Part shown: piece by piece, positions 1-8,671 of the stretch
Layout of the letters: each line of letters opens with the position of its first letter
Numbering within the stretch: the stretch's first letter is position 1
Source: Omnitrophica bacterium GWA2_41_15
GTDB taxonomy: Bacteria; Omnitrophota; Gorgyraeia; Gygaellales; UBA12090
DNA length: 37,458 nt
Reading direction: 5' to 3'
Assembly: GCA_919901925.1 (NCBI GenBank)
Contig: CAKKQA010000094.1
Span: 1 to 37,458, forward strand
Made by a program: the position numbers and the translations under genes
The notes under the pieces: generated by a model
What the model was told of the DNA's origin: nothing
The model's database searches: none
What the model saw: only the letters and a program-made list of their open reading frames with translations

Positions 1-63
1 TGAGAGCGCAATGAGCCGCAAACCGTAGCCGACGGCAAAAATTTTCGTGTGCGAACAATGCTT

Positions 64-882
64 TCATCTATCATCTCCATAATTTTTTACAGCGCTTGCG
101 TAGATCTTGTTTGAAATGATCCGCGCCGGTAAAACACGCGAAGCAAAAAACCGCATTTTATTGCCTACTCCGGGTATGATTCTCGCCTTATTCCTGCGTA
201 AACCATCAAGCGCCAGATCCGCCACTTCGCCAGCGGCAATAGCCTTATCCCATTTCTTCTTCTTTCCGCCCGATGCCCGTTCTATAAAATTTGTCGCGGT
301 ATGCCCCGGGTATAGGCCGCTTATATGCACGCCGAACGGCAGCATCTCCATATGCAGGCCGTCGGTAAAACTAAGCACGAAATACTTTGTCGCCCCATAA
401 AGAGTGGATAAGGGCGTGGAAAAAAAAGAGGCGATTGAACCCACATTAAGAATTCCTGTTCCCTGTTTTTTTGTCATCTTAGGCAAAAACGCGCGGCACA
501 AGCTTACCACAGCACTAACATTTACCTCCACCATTGATTCAATTTTATCTTCAGCCATCGGATAAAACTCCCCCATATATCCAAACCCGGCATTATTAAC
601 TAATATGTCGATGTCATACGCTTCCTCTAACCTATTAATGGTGTCTTTAAGTAATTGTTTATCGGAAAAATCCGCAAGAATCCCTTCCGTAGAGCGCCCT
701 GAAATTTCCTTCAATTCCTCAAGCAGGCTGCACATCGCCTCCGGAGACCTCCCGCATGGCAAAACCTTACAGCCATAACGGGCCAGCCTTAAAGAAATCT
801 CTCTCCCGATGCCGGAGGTCGCGCCGGTAATTAACGCTGTCTTATGCGCAAACCAGTCTTCTGTGTTTTTTTTATAAGCCAT
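64..882 (-). CDS. Short-chain dehydrogenase/reductase (DltE/YqjQ-like SDR)
   Basis: TGATSGIG Rossmann motif, NNAGFG, and YGATK (YxxxK) catalytic motif. The ORF track extends to 921, but an internal ATG at 882 (MAYKKNTEDWF...) reduces the overlap with the upstream gene and is the more likely start. Confidence 0.85.
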   Translation of the reverse strand: MAYKKNTEDWFAHKTALITGATSGIGREISLRLARYGCKVLPCGRSPEAMCSLLEELKEISGRSTEGILADFSDKQLLKDTINRLEEAYDIDILVNNAGFGYMGEFYPMAEDKIESMVEVNVSAVVSLCRAFLPKMTKKQGTGILNVGSIASFFSTPLSTLYGATKYFVLSFTDGLHMEMLPFGVHISGLYPGHTATNFIERASGGKKKKWDKAIAAGEVADLALDGLRRNKARIIPGVGNKMRFFASRVLPARIISNKIYASAVKNYGDDR

Positions 883-1864
883 TTGGGCTGTAAATAACGA
901 CTTGACTGCCTTGATTCTCAAATTCGAAAGGGACCAGTAATAAATTCTTCAGTTTGTTTTTAATATTTTCGTGGTCTTGCGGCTTCGCGTAGATAAGCAT
1001 AAACCCGCCGCCCCCTGCCCCCAGGATTTTCCCGCCCAAAGCGCCGGCGTTACGCGCGATATCATATATTCCATCAATATCTTTGTTAGAGACCTTGTCG
1101 GAAAGGCTGCGTTTTAATTTCCAGGATTCATGCAGAAGCTTGCCAAATTCCGTCAAATCGGAATTGCCGGTTAAAATAGATATAGACTGATCAACCATTT
1201 GATGAATAGCGGACAATTCTTTTTTGGTTTTGTCTATCCGGATAATCTGCGCCTTTGCCACATCAGAAGCAATTCTTGAGAAACCGGTAAAAAATAATAA
1301 CAAGTGGCTTTTAAAATCTTTAAGCCTTGCTTTATCCAAGATTATCGGGGCTACCTTAAAAGTATTATCGACGTGAAATGTAACTTTGTTGAAACCGCCA
1401 AACGAGGCGGCAATCTGATCTTGAGACCCGACATTTTCCTTTATCATATTATGCTCTATATGAATGGACTCTGATGCCAGCTTTTCCTTAGTCACCATCT
1501 TCCCCTTTAAGCCATATAAAGCATGCAATAACCCTACGGTAAAAGCAGAACTTGAGCCAAGCCCTGACCGCGCGGGAAGGTCTCCGTCATGATGCACTTC
1601 TAACCCTTCCTCCACATCCATAAACCTGAATATTTCCCTGACCGCGGGATGCATAATCTCATCCAACCTGCTGACCGATTCGGATTTTGAATAGACAATA
1701 CGATGTTTATATTCAAAAAACGGAGGAAGTTTGCGGCAGCTTATATAGCAGTATTTATCAATAGTTGTAGAAACAACCACACCGCCGTTTTCTTTATACC
1801 AGGCCGGATAATCCGTCCCGCCTCCAAAGAATGAAATCCTGAACGGGGTTCTGGTAATAATCAT
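872..1864 (-). CDS. hddA: GHMP kinase, D-glycero-D-manno-heptose 7-phosphate kinase-like (HddA family)
   Basis: N-terminal TRTPFRISFFGGGTDYPAWY, GHMP motif DLPARSGLGSSSAF, C-terminal GGKILGAGGGGFML; typical HddA-family layout. Confidence 0.8.
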   Translation of the reverse strand: MIITRTPFRISFFGGGTDYPAWYKENGGVVVSTTIDKYCYISCRKLPPFFEYKHRIVYSKSESVSRLDEIMHPAVREIFRFMDVEEGLEVHHDGDLPARSGLGSSSAFTVGLLHALYGLKGKMVTKEKLASESIHIEHNMIKENVGSQDQIAASFGGFNKVTFHVDNTFKVAPIILDKARLKDFKSHLLLFFTGFSRIASDVAKAQIIRIDKTKKELSAIHQMVDQSISILTGNSDLTEFGKLLHESWKLKRSLSDKVSNKDIDGIYDIARNAGALGGKILGAGGGGFMLIYAKPQDHENIKNKLKNLLLVPFEFENQGSQVVIYSPNGL

Positions 1865-2841
1865 GGCTGTTGCCTCCTGTCATTTTTGCTATAATTTCTT
1901 TCATACCATTGAAGAGTTTTCCTGATGCCTTCATCTAAGGATATTCCGGGCTGCCAACCAAGAGCTTTTTTTGCTTTAGTTATATCCAGGCAAAGTTTTG
2001 TTTTTATGGTTGGCTTGGATAGATCATGATGGGCAGTAATATCTTTCGCGCTGGCAGATATTATTCTTTGGACAAGGCCCTTAATCGATATCGAACTTCC
2101 GCTTCCGGCATTAAAGAGCTCAAAAGAAGCCTGTTGCTTATCTAATGCCAATTCCACAAAATCAACCAAGTCACTGATATACAAAAGGTCCCTTTCTTCC
2201 TCACCGCTTCCCCAAACGGTAATTTTTCCGCCGGCAGGGGCTGTCATTACTTTAGTTACAGTCGCGCCAAAGACATGCGACCTTTCCAAATCATACTTAT
2301 CATGTGGCCCGTAAATATTAGAATGCCTGATAACGGTATATTTGTTATTGCCTAATCGGGAATAAAATTCAGACATCTTTTCAAGGTATACTTTAGTCCA
2401 GCCGACCCCGAAATAAGCGGGAAAAATATCGTCATTAGCGTTAAAATCAGTTTCTTTTGCAGGCAGGCTTGCGGATTTATACATTACGGTACAGCTGAAA
2501 AAAACCACATGCGCAACCTTATGTTCATACGCGGACCTGAATATGAGCGAATTCATCACGGCATTATCAGTAACATGATAGTATGGCTTTGTAACTATGT
2601 CCTTCGCTCCTGAAGTTGTCGCGGCGGCCTGGATTATTATATCCATTCCTTTTACAACCTTAGCGACTTCATCTTCTTTAGTTAAATCCGCTTTTATAGC
2701 CTCAAATCCGGTATGGCCGGCAAGAGGCGTCTTAAAATATGTCCCATAAACCACAAAATCATCGCGCCTTGCCAATGTTTCAGCCATATTACGGCCGATG
2801 AAACCCGAAGCCCCGCAAACTAAAACTTTTTTCTTCCGCAT
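1861..2841 (-). CDS. NAD-dependent epimerase/dehydratase, GDP-L-fucose synthase-like (extended SDR)
   Basis: GASGFIGRN nucleotide-binding motif; IRHSNIYGPHDKYDLERSHVFGATVTK and VWGSGEEERDLLYISDLVDF resemble GDP-fucose synthase/WcaG. 4-nt ATGA overlap with the downstream GHMP kinase gene. Confidence 0.75.
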   Translation of the reverse strand: MRKKKVLVCGASGFIGRNMAETLARRDDFVVYGTYFKTPLAGHTGFEAIKADLTKEDEVAKVVKGMDIIIQAAATTSGAKDIVTKPYYHVTDNAVMNSLIFRSAYEHKVAHVVFFSCTVMYKSASLPAKETDFNANDDIFPAYFGVGWTKVYLEKMSEFYSRLGNNKYTVIRHSNIYGPHDKYDLERSHVFGATVTKVMTAPAGGKITVWGSGEEERDLLYISDLVDFVELALDKQQASFELFNAGSGSSISIKGLVQRIISASAKDITAHHDLSKPTIKTKLCLDITKAKKALGWQPGISLDEGIRKTLQWYERNYSKNDRRQQP

Positions 2842-2846
2842 TTTAT

Positions 2847-3830
2847 TTACTTTTCAGGCCCTTCAGTAAAAACGTTATACCTTTTACCGACAGAATCCCT
2901 GTTTTCTAAATACCAGGCCATTGTATCTTTTATGCCCTCTTCTATCGTTATCTGCGGCTTAAAACCAATAGACCTTGCCCGGGTTATATCCATCAGCCTT
3001 TTTTTATCTCCGGAAGGCTTGGAAATATCCCAAATTACTTTAGGCTTAAGCTCCAGGTTATCAACAATAAGCTCTACGATCCTCTTAATAGATACCTCGA
3101 TCCCGCTTCCTATATTTACCGCGGACGCGGGCATTTTCTCAAGCGCAAGCAGCATGCCGCTAGCTACATCTTTTGCATGGATAAAATCCCTTATCTGCGA
3201 GCCATCGCCCCACACAGTCAACGGATTCTCACCATCCATTGCGCGTTTGATTAAAGACGGTATTACCATAGCATTGCCGGGGTCAAAATTATCATAAGGC
3301 CCGTAGACATTCGCCGGCCTTACTATTGCGATATTAGAAAACCCATATTCTATTTTGTAAGCCTGCGCCTGTAATTCGCCCATTCTTTTTGCCCAACCGG
3401 CGAACCTGTCGTTTTCAGAGGGAAAGCTTTTCCAGACATCATCCTCATAAAATACTTCTGCCGGTGAATAAACGCCTATAGTTGAAGTATAAAGGTACCT
3501 TTGAACATCGCAAAGCCTGGCAGCCTCCATCATATTGGTATTAAATAATATTGTCGGCACAAAAAAACTGGCCGGTTTTTTCGCTGTCATTGCCGGAGAG
3601 CCTTTTATCCCCACAAGGTTAAAAACAAATTCCATGCCGTCGCAAGCCTTCAGGCAATTATCAAGCCTCGTCAAATCCAGGCGCATAAACTCTGCCTTGG
3701 GATGGCCTCGCGACAGATCATCCAAAGAGACGATCCTCACCTCTGACCCTCTTTCAACAAGCATCCGCACAAGAGGCGTGCCAATAAGCCCTGTGCCCCC
3801 TGTTACCAATATTTTCTTTCCCGCATACAT
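2847..3830 (-). CDS. NAD-dependent epimerase/dehydratase (nucleotide-sugar extended SDR)
   Basis: GGTGLIGTPLV motif, RPANVYGPYDNFDPGNAMVIPSLI, VWGDGSQIRDFIHAKDVASGM. Confidence 0.8.
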   Translation of the reverse strand: MYAGKKILVTGGTGLIGTPLVRMLVERGSEVRIVSLDDLSRGHPKAEFMRLDLTRLDNCLKACDGMEFVFNLVGIKGSPAMTAKKPASFFVPTILFNTNMMEAARLCDVQRYLYTSTIGVYSPAEVFYEDDVWKSFPSENDRFAGWAKRMGELQAQAYKIEYGFSNIAIVRPANVYGPYDNFDPGNAMVIPSLIKRAMDGENPLTVWGDGSQIRDFIHAKDVASGMLLALEKMPASAVNIGSGIEVSIKRIVELIVDNLELKPKVIWDISKPSGDKKRLMDITRARSIGFKPQITIEEGIKDTMAWYLENRDSVGKRYNVFTEGPEK

Positions 3831-3840
3831 AGTTTATCCT

Positions 3841-5859
3841 CTATTTTATAACAGTTACCACCTTCCAGGGCGAACGTTTCAATTCTTTTCTCCAATAATC
3901 CAGTAAATCCTCAAGCGTCTTTTCTAAAGGTATCTGCGGCTGCCAGCCTGTTTCATTTTTGAACTTATCAATGCAGGGAATCTGCAGTGTTACATCCGAA
4001 GGCCTTAATAATTCAGGGTCAACCTTAATTTCAAATTTTTGGCTGGAAAAAGATAATAATATGTCTAAGGCTTCTCCTATAGTTGTTGTCCTGTTTCCGC
4101 CGATATTATAGACCTCCCCGGGCCGGCATTTGTTTACCATTATCCAATACGCCTTTACCGCGTCGCGGACATCGCAGAAAGTGCGCACTGATTTCAAATT
4201 CCCGACGCGGATAACAGGCTCGCTTAATCCTAATTCTCCAGCGGCCGTCTGTTTGGCAAAGAATGACATAGCAAAGGTATCACCCCTGCGCGGGCCTGTG
4301 TTATGCAAAATATTACCTCCTATGCCAGCATGAAACCAATGATTTTCGGTCTCAAAATCCCAAACTTCTTGCGAATACTTTAGGCTTGTTATTTTTATGA
4401 TACTGTTATCGTCTTTTAAAAGCCAACTGCCATTCTTGGTATTCATCTGAGAAAGGCATCTAATTTCAAAATATCTATCATCGCCCCTGTGTTCTACAGT
4501 AATCCTGTATTTTACATTTAACGCGGCTTCAACTAAATAGCATAAACTGGCAGCCAAAATAGGAGATTTAGTTTTAAACCTATAAAATTCGCTTTTAACA
4601 TTGTGACTTTCATCTCCATCTCCAGCATTATACCCGCGTAAAAAAGCTATTTTTGTTTTTTTATCAGCGTTTAGAATAATATTAGGAATTTTTTTATTTT
4701 TGTCTGAAGCGTAACAATCGTAATAAAAACGCCTGGCCATAACAAACGGCTTTCTTAACGATAAACGAAACACGCCATTACCGCTATTTCTTATATCACT
4801 ATTTACCGCTAATCTTTTTAGCAATATCTTTTTGGCTTTTTTTAACTTTACCATGTCTTTATTATCTATTCGCATATGACCGCGGGTAACACATCCTTCG
4901 GCAACAAAAAAACCATAAAGCCATGCTAATTCGCTCGGCATAGAAGTCAATTCTACATTAGGCAAAGAGGTCAATTTAAGTTTATCGTTTATCGTTAATC
5001 TGCCGGCTTTAACTTCTTTACCGGCAGCATTCACTATTGAATGGTTATCTGTTACATCAACAACTGCGCCTCTGCATGCGATTTCCAGCATTTTATGATT
5101 ATTAATAGGATGGCAGGATAAATGTTTTATCTTTGTCCATCTATTATCATTCCATACTTCAAGGCCGCTTCTGGACATATCCCAAATCTGCGTACCATCT
5201 TCAGACATTTTTCCGGATAAGTATCCGCCTTTTTTAAAAGCGCTCCTCATCTCTGAAATATATTTAATATCTATTAAACCGCTTTTTGAATCTCTTAAGA
5301 TAACTGGCGTCCATTTACTTACGCTGTGGGTAAACATCCTAGTGCGTATAGTCCTGATTTTATGCGACAGCCAATACTGCAAGGCAAGCATATCCTCGCC
5401 AACCTTGCTCACTGCATAAGGAGAAGCAGGCCTTAAAGGACATGACTCCTTAATTGGGACATCCTCTTTTGTTACCTGTCCGTACACTTCCGAGGATGAA
5501 CAAATATGCACAATGGGATCTGCCTCATTAATCCTTATTGCCTCAAGCAAGTTTGCCGTGCCGATTATATTTGTCGATAAAGTATGTATAGGCGAATTGA
5601 AACTAGTTAAAACATAGCTCTGCGCGGCTAAATGAAAAATTATATCCGGTTTTATTTCTTTGACAACACGGATAAGCGCGCTTAGATCTATAAGATCTGC
5701 CTCATAAAGCTTTACCTTATTGTAAATATCCGAAAGATTATCCCTGGGGCTCCTCCAACGGCAAATTCCGGAAACCTCATGCTTCTCCTTGAGGCCCAAT
5801 ATATATTCTGCCAAGTGGCTGCCCACAAAACCCGTTATGCCTGTGATCAAAATCTTCAT
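3841..5859 (-). CDS. gmd: GDP-mannose 4,6-dehydratase-family protein interrupted by an in-frame intein
   Basis: N-extein MKILITGITGFVGSHLAEYI...SSSEVYG...SPYAVSK...IRTRMFTH; C-extein TGPRRGDTFAMSFFAKQ...VGNLKSVRTFCDVRDAVKAYW...RPSDVTLQIPCIDKFKNETGWQPQIPLEKTLEDLLDYWR. After removing residues 179-520 the halves read through a normal GMD motif RTRMFTH-TGPRRGD. Confidence 0.88.
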   Translation of the reverse strand: MKILITGITGFVGSHLAEYILGLKEKHEVSGICRWRSPRDNLSDIYNKVKLYEADLIDLSALIRVVKEIKPDIIFHLAAQSYVLTSFNSPIHTLSTNIIGTANLLEAIRINEADPIVHICSSSEVYGQVTKEDVPIKESCPLRPASPYAVSKVGEDMLALQYWLSHKIRTIRTRMFTHSVSKWTPVILRDSKSGLIDIKYISEMRSAFKKGGYLSGKMSEDGTQIWDMSRSGLEVWNDNRWTKIKHLSCHPINNHKMLEIACRGAVVDVTDNHSIVNAAGKEVKAGRLTINDKLKLTSLPNVELTSMPSELAWLYGFFVAEGCVTRGHMRIDNKDMVKLKKAKKILLKRLAVNSDIRNSGNGVFRLSLRKPFVMARRFYYDCYASDKNKKIPNIILNADKKTKIAFLRGYNAGDGDESHNVKSEFYRFKTKSPILAASLCYLVEAALNVKYRITVEHRGDDRYFEIRCLSQMNTKNGSWLLKDDNSIIKITSLKYSQEVWDFETENHWFHAGIGGNILHNTGPRRGDTFAMSFFAKQTAAGELGLSEPVIRVGNLKSVRTFCDVRDAVKAYWIMVNKCRPGEVYNIGGNRTTTIGEALDILLSFSSQKFEIKVDPELLRPSDVTLQIPCIDKFKNETGWQPQIPLEKTLEDLLDYWRKELKRSPWKVVTVIK
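4300..5325 (-). mobile_element. Intein with LAGLIDADG (DOD) homing endonuclease domain, residues S179-N520 of the host ORF (342 aa)
   Basis: Block A SVSKWTPVIL with Ser1; block B VTDNHSIV (TxxH); block C LAWLYGFFVAEG; block D KKIPNIIL; block E FLRGYNAGDGDE; block F/G VWDFETENHWFHAGIGGNILHN followed by +1 Thr. Junction checked on nucleotides: ..ATT TTG CAT AAC | ACA GGC CCG CGC AGG GGT GAT. Confidence 0.93.
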
Positions 5860-5872
5860 TTTTATTTTCCCT

Positions 5873-6916
5873 TTAAAATGGGCCGTTAAACTCCACTTCT
5901 TCTATCTTCAAATTTGCCTTTGGTTTCCACTGCCCTGCCTTTGGATACAACATTTTATACGCCTGCGCGGCGATCATTTTCGCATTGGGATAAAAACTGC
6001 CTTCCAGCGCCGGCGTAGTAGGGCAGGGGGTAAACGCAAAGCCCATCCGCTTAAAAATAAAATCCCCGCCGCTGTTATTCTCCATAATCCTTGAAATAAT
6101 CTCGGCGCCGGCGCCGCAAGGAATCCAGGCGTTATCAACGACAATAAGCTTTCTTGTTTTAATGACTGACTTTTCTATTCTTTCCATATCTAACGGGCTT
6201 AAGGTGACAGGGTCAATTACCTCTGCCTCAATCCCTTTTTCCTGCAGGTATCTTTTTGCCCTCAGACATTCTACCGCCATATGAGAAATACCGACTAAAG
6301 TAATATCCCTGCCCCGGCTAAGGATTCTGGCCTTTCCAAAATCCATAGTGAAAGGCCCGCGCGGACAATAGCCTTTCTGATAATATAAAAGCCTATGTTC
6401 AACAAAAATAACCGGGTTATTATCCCTTATGGCGCTGATAAGGCATCCTTTAGCGTCATAAGGAGTAGAAGGAGCGGCAATTTTTAATCCCGGGATATTC
6501 ATAAATAACGGATAAAAACTCTGCGAATGCTGCGGGCCCTGGCCCCAGCTTTTACCGATGATGCAGCGAATCACAACAGGCACGCTAATCTTTCCAGCGT
6601 ACATATAGCACAACTTGCTTGCCATATTAATCAGCTGATTTAACGCCAAAAGCACAAAATCCATCCTGATATGGACATGAATCGGGCGCAAACCGCTCAT
6701 TGCCGCACCGATTGCCAAACCCGTCATTCCATCTTCCGACAACGGCGTATCAAAAACCCTTTCATGGCCGAATCTACCCGCCAACCCCTTGGTTGTGCCA
6801 AGTATTGCCTTAGGGTCATCAACGCCCATGCCCATAACGATAACCGAGGGATCGCGCGACATCTCCTGTTCTGTTGCCTCGCGGATAGCTTCGGAATAAC
6901 TAAGCACTCTTTTCAT
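5873..6916 (-). CDS. TPP-dependent 2-oxoacid dehydrogenase E1 beta-like / transketolase pyrimidine-binding protein
   Basis: SYSEAIREATEQEMSRDPSVIVMGMGV, RVFDTPLSEDGMTGLAIGAAMSGLRPI, GQGPQHSQSFYPLF, PGLKIAAPSTPYDAKG; E1-beta family hallmarks. Confidence 0.88.
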   Translation of the reverse strand: MKRVLSYSEAIREATEQEMSRDPSVIVMGMGVDDPKAILGTTKGLAGRFGHERVFDTPLSEDGMTGLAIGAAMSGLRPIHVHIRMDFVLLALNQLINMASKLCYMYAGKISVPVVIRCIIGKSWGQGPQHSQSFYPLFMNIPGLKIAAPSTPYDAKGCLISAIRDNNPVIFVEHRLLYYQKGYCPRGPFTMDFGKARILSRGRDITLVGISHMAVECLRAKRYLQEKGIEAEVIDPVTLSPLDMERIEKSVIKTRKLIVVDNAWIPCGAGAEIISRIMENNSGGDFIFKRMGFAFTPCPTTPALEGSFYPNAKMIAAQAYKMLYPKAGQWKPKANLKIEEVEFNGPF

Positions 6917-7866
6917 TCCTTAAACACATTCGCGTAAAGCTCTTCTTGCGCGGGAAAAGGGCTTCTCTCGGCAAATTCAAAAGCCTCGCGAATCTCTCCA
7001 TCTATCTTTTTTTCTATTTTTCCTGCGGCAGAGGCGCCTAAAAGCCTTCTGACCTCTAAAAGCTGATCGCGCTTCATAGCCTGCCGGACTTCCTTCTTTT
7101 CTCTATACCCTAAATAAAAATCATCCCCTGGCCCAACATGCTCTTTCCAGCGGCAGGTAATACACTCAATAAAAGCAGGGCCGCGGCCGCTTCTTACTCC
7201 TTTTAACAACCTCTTGGCCGTATTATAAATGCTAAAAATATCATCCCCTATCCTTTGTGCCGGCATCCCGTAAACAGCAGCCCTTTCGCAAATATTATCC
7301 GAATGATGCCTGGAAAGGTGATGCGAATGTATAGCGTAAAGGTTATTTTCACAGACAAACAGCATTGGCAATTTTTTTAAAGCCGCGAAATTCATCGCCT
7401 CATGAAAAGCCCCTTCATCCACCGCTCCATCGCCGAAAAAACTAACCACTGCTGAATCCGATCCTCTATATTTCAATCCATAGGCATATCCTGCTGATAT
7501 TGGTATAGTCGTGCCGACTATCGCCGAAGTGCCCATAACCATATTACCTATATCAATAAGGTGCATTGATCCGCCCCTGCCTCCTGCGCAGCCGGCAGCC
7601 TTACCGTAAAGCTCCGCGATCATCATCTTTAAACTGCCGCCTCTGGCAAGATACATAGCGTGCCCGCGGTAAGTCCCAAAAACCACATCCCGGCCGTTAA
7701 GCGCCGCGCAGACACCAGCAGAAACAGCTTCCTGTCCGATTGAAAGATGGACCGGGCTCTTTATTTTATCCGTGGGATAAACCCTGATTATCTCCTCTTC
7801 TGTCCTACGGATAAGATACAAAGAGGCGTAAAATCTCTCTAATAATTTATAGTTTTTATTTTTCAA
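6913..7866 (-). CDS. TPP-dependent 2-oxoacid dehydrogenase E1 alpha-like protein
   Basis: HLSIGQEAVSAGVCAAL, TYRGHAMYLARGG, GGRGGSMHL, and TPP-binding FFGDGAVDEGAFHEAMNFAALKKLPMLFVCENN. The track ORF begins at ATG 7908 inside the upstream methyltransferase gene; a TTG at 7866 overlapping its TGA (TTGA) is a plausible start. Confidence 0.88.
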   Translation of the reverse strand: MKNKNYKLLERFYASLYLIRRTEEEIIRVYPTDKIKSPVHLSIGQEAVSAGVCAALNGRDVVFGTYRGHAMYLARGGSLKMMIAELYGKAAGCAGGRGGSMHLIDIGNMVMGTSAIVGTTIPISAGYAYGLKYRGSDSAVVSFFGDGAVDEGAFHEAMNFAALKKLPMLFVCENNLYAIHSHHLSRHHSDNICERAAVYGMPAQRIGDDIFSIYNTAKRLLKGVRSGRGPAFIECITCRWKEHVGPGDDFYLGYREKKEVRQAMKRDQLLEVRRLLGASAAGKIEKKIDGEIREAFEFAERSPFPAQEELYANVFKE

Positions 7867-8621
7867 CTTTTCTTTGTGCCTATACCGAACAAATACATCC
7901 CTAAACAATTAGGCCTGTTTACCCCCAAATATAAATAGTCAACGGCCCTGACGAAGAAACTTAATATACCCTGAAAAAATATCATAATGATATTTTTTAT
8001 TCTCAAGCGCGGTTTTATTTTACTGCTAAAAATATTTATCTCCTTAAAATCGCAAACCTGAAATATCTGCCTTAGCGATACCTCCGCTAACCCCGTTTCA
8101 TGGCCCAACACCAGATATCTGGAATATACTCCGCGGATACCCGCGATATTAGGGACCACGACTATTAGTTTTCCTTTGTCTTTCAAGGCATCGCGCAATA
8201 AATCAAACAACTCGATTAAATCGTATTTGGGAAAATGCTCTACCACATTAGAAGCATGGATGACATCGAACCGTTGGCGGTTATTTTTAAGGTATTCAGG
8301 CAAATCTGTTATCATTTCAGCACGGAAACCCATTTTTTTCGCGTTTTCCGCCTGAATAGGATTATATTCGACACCGCTGATATTCTTATAGCCATTTTGC
8401 CTCATAAAAACCATGAACATACCGAAGCCAAAGCCCACATCAAGTATTTCCGCGCAAGGGTCAGCCGGCAATAAGCTATTATAATTGTCTTCGTAAAATT
8501 CAAATAAAAACCTGTGCTTGCGATGAAATTGTCCGCAGGTTAAATTTAAATAAGGGCCGTTTATATCGACAGGCATCCTTCTATAAAGCTCGCATAAAAA
8601 TTGGTTCGCGTTTTTGTCCAT
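7863..8621 (-). CDS. Class I SAM-dependent methyltransferase
   Basis: EILDVGFGFGMFMVFMRQNGYKNISGVEYNPIQAENAKKMG motif I/II; DVIHASNVVEHFPKYDL; DKGKLIVVVPN. Confidence 0.85.
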   Translation of the reverse strand: MDKNANQFLCELYRRMPVDINGPYLNLTCGQFHRKHRFLFEFYEDNYNSLLPADPCAEILDVGFGFGMFMVFMRQNGYKNISGVEYNPIQAENAKKMGFRAEMITDLPEYLKNNRQRFDVIHASNVVEHFPKYDLIELFDLLRDALKDKGKLIVVVPNIAGIRGVYSRYLVLGHETGLAEVSLRQIFQVCDFKEINIFSSKIKPRLRIKNIIMIFFQGILSFFVRAVDYLYLGVNRPNCLGMYLFGIGTKKS

Positions 8622-8671
8622 TTATATCCATTCTCCCACACTTACAACAAAAATTATATTATAACACCGTT

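Noticed and set aside
1-63. Possible start of the next minus-strand gene at the left edge (ATGAAAGCATTGTTCGCACACG...; alternative frame reads TKIFAVGYGLRLIAL)
   Set aside because: Too little sequence to choose a frame or recognise a family.
107-400. Plus-strand ORFs in the track (107-400, 2932-3297, 3535-3906, 16588-17034, 26114-26518, 34575-35015 and others)
   Set aside because: All lie opposite well-supported minus-strand genes, have no recognisable motifs and look like antisense shadow ORFs.
4130-4333. Plus-strand ORF across the C-terminal intein junction
   Set aside because: Antisense to the GMD/intein reading frame with no domain signal.
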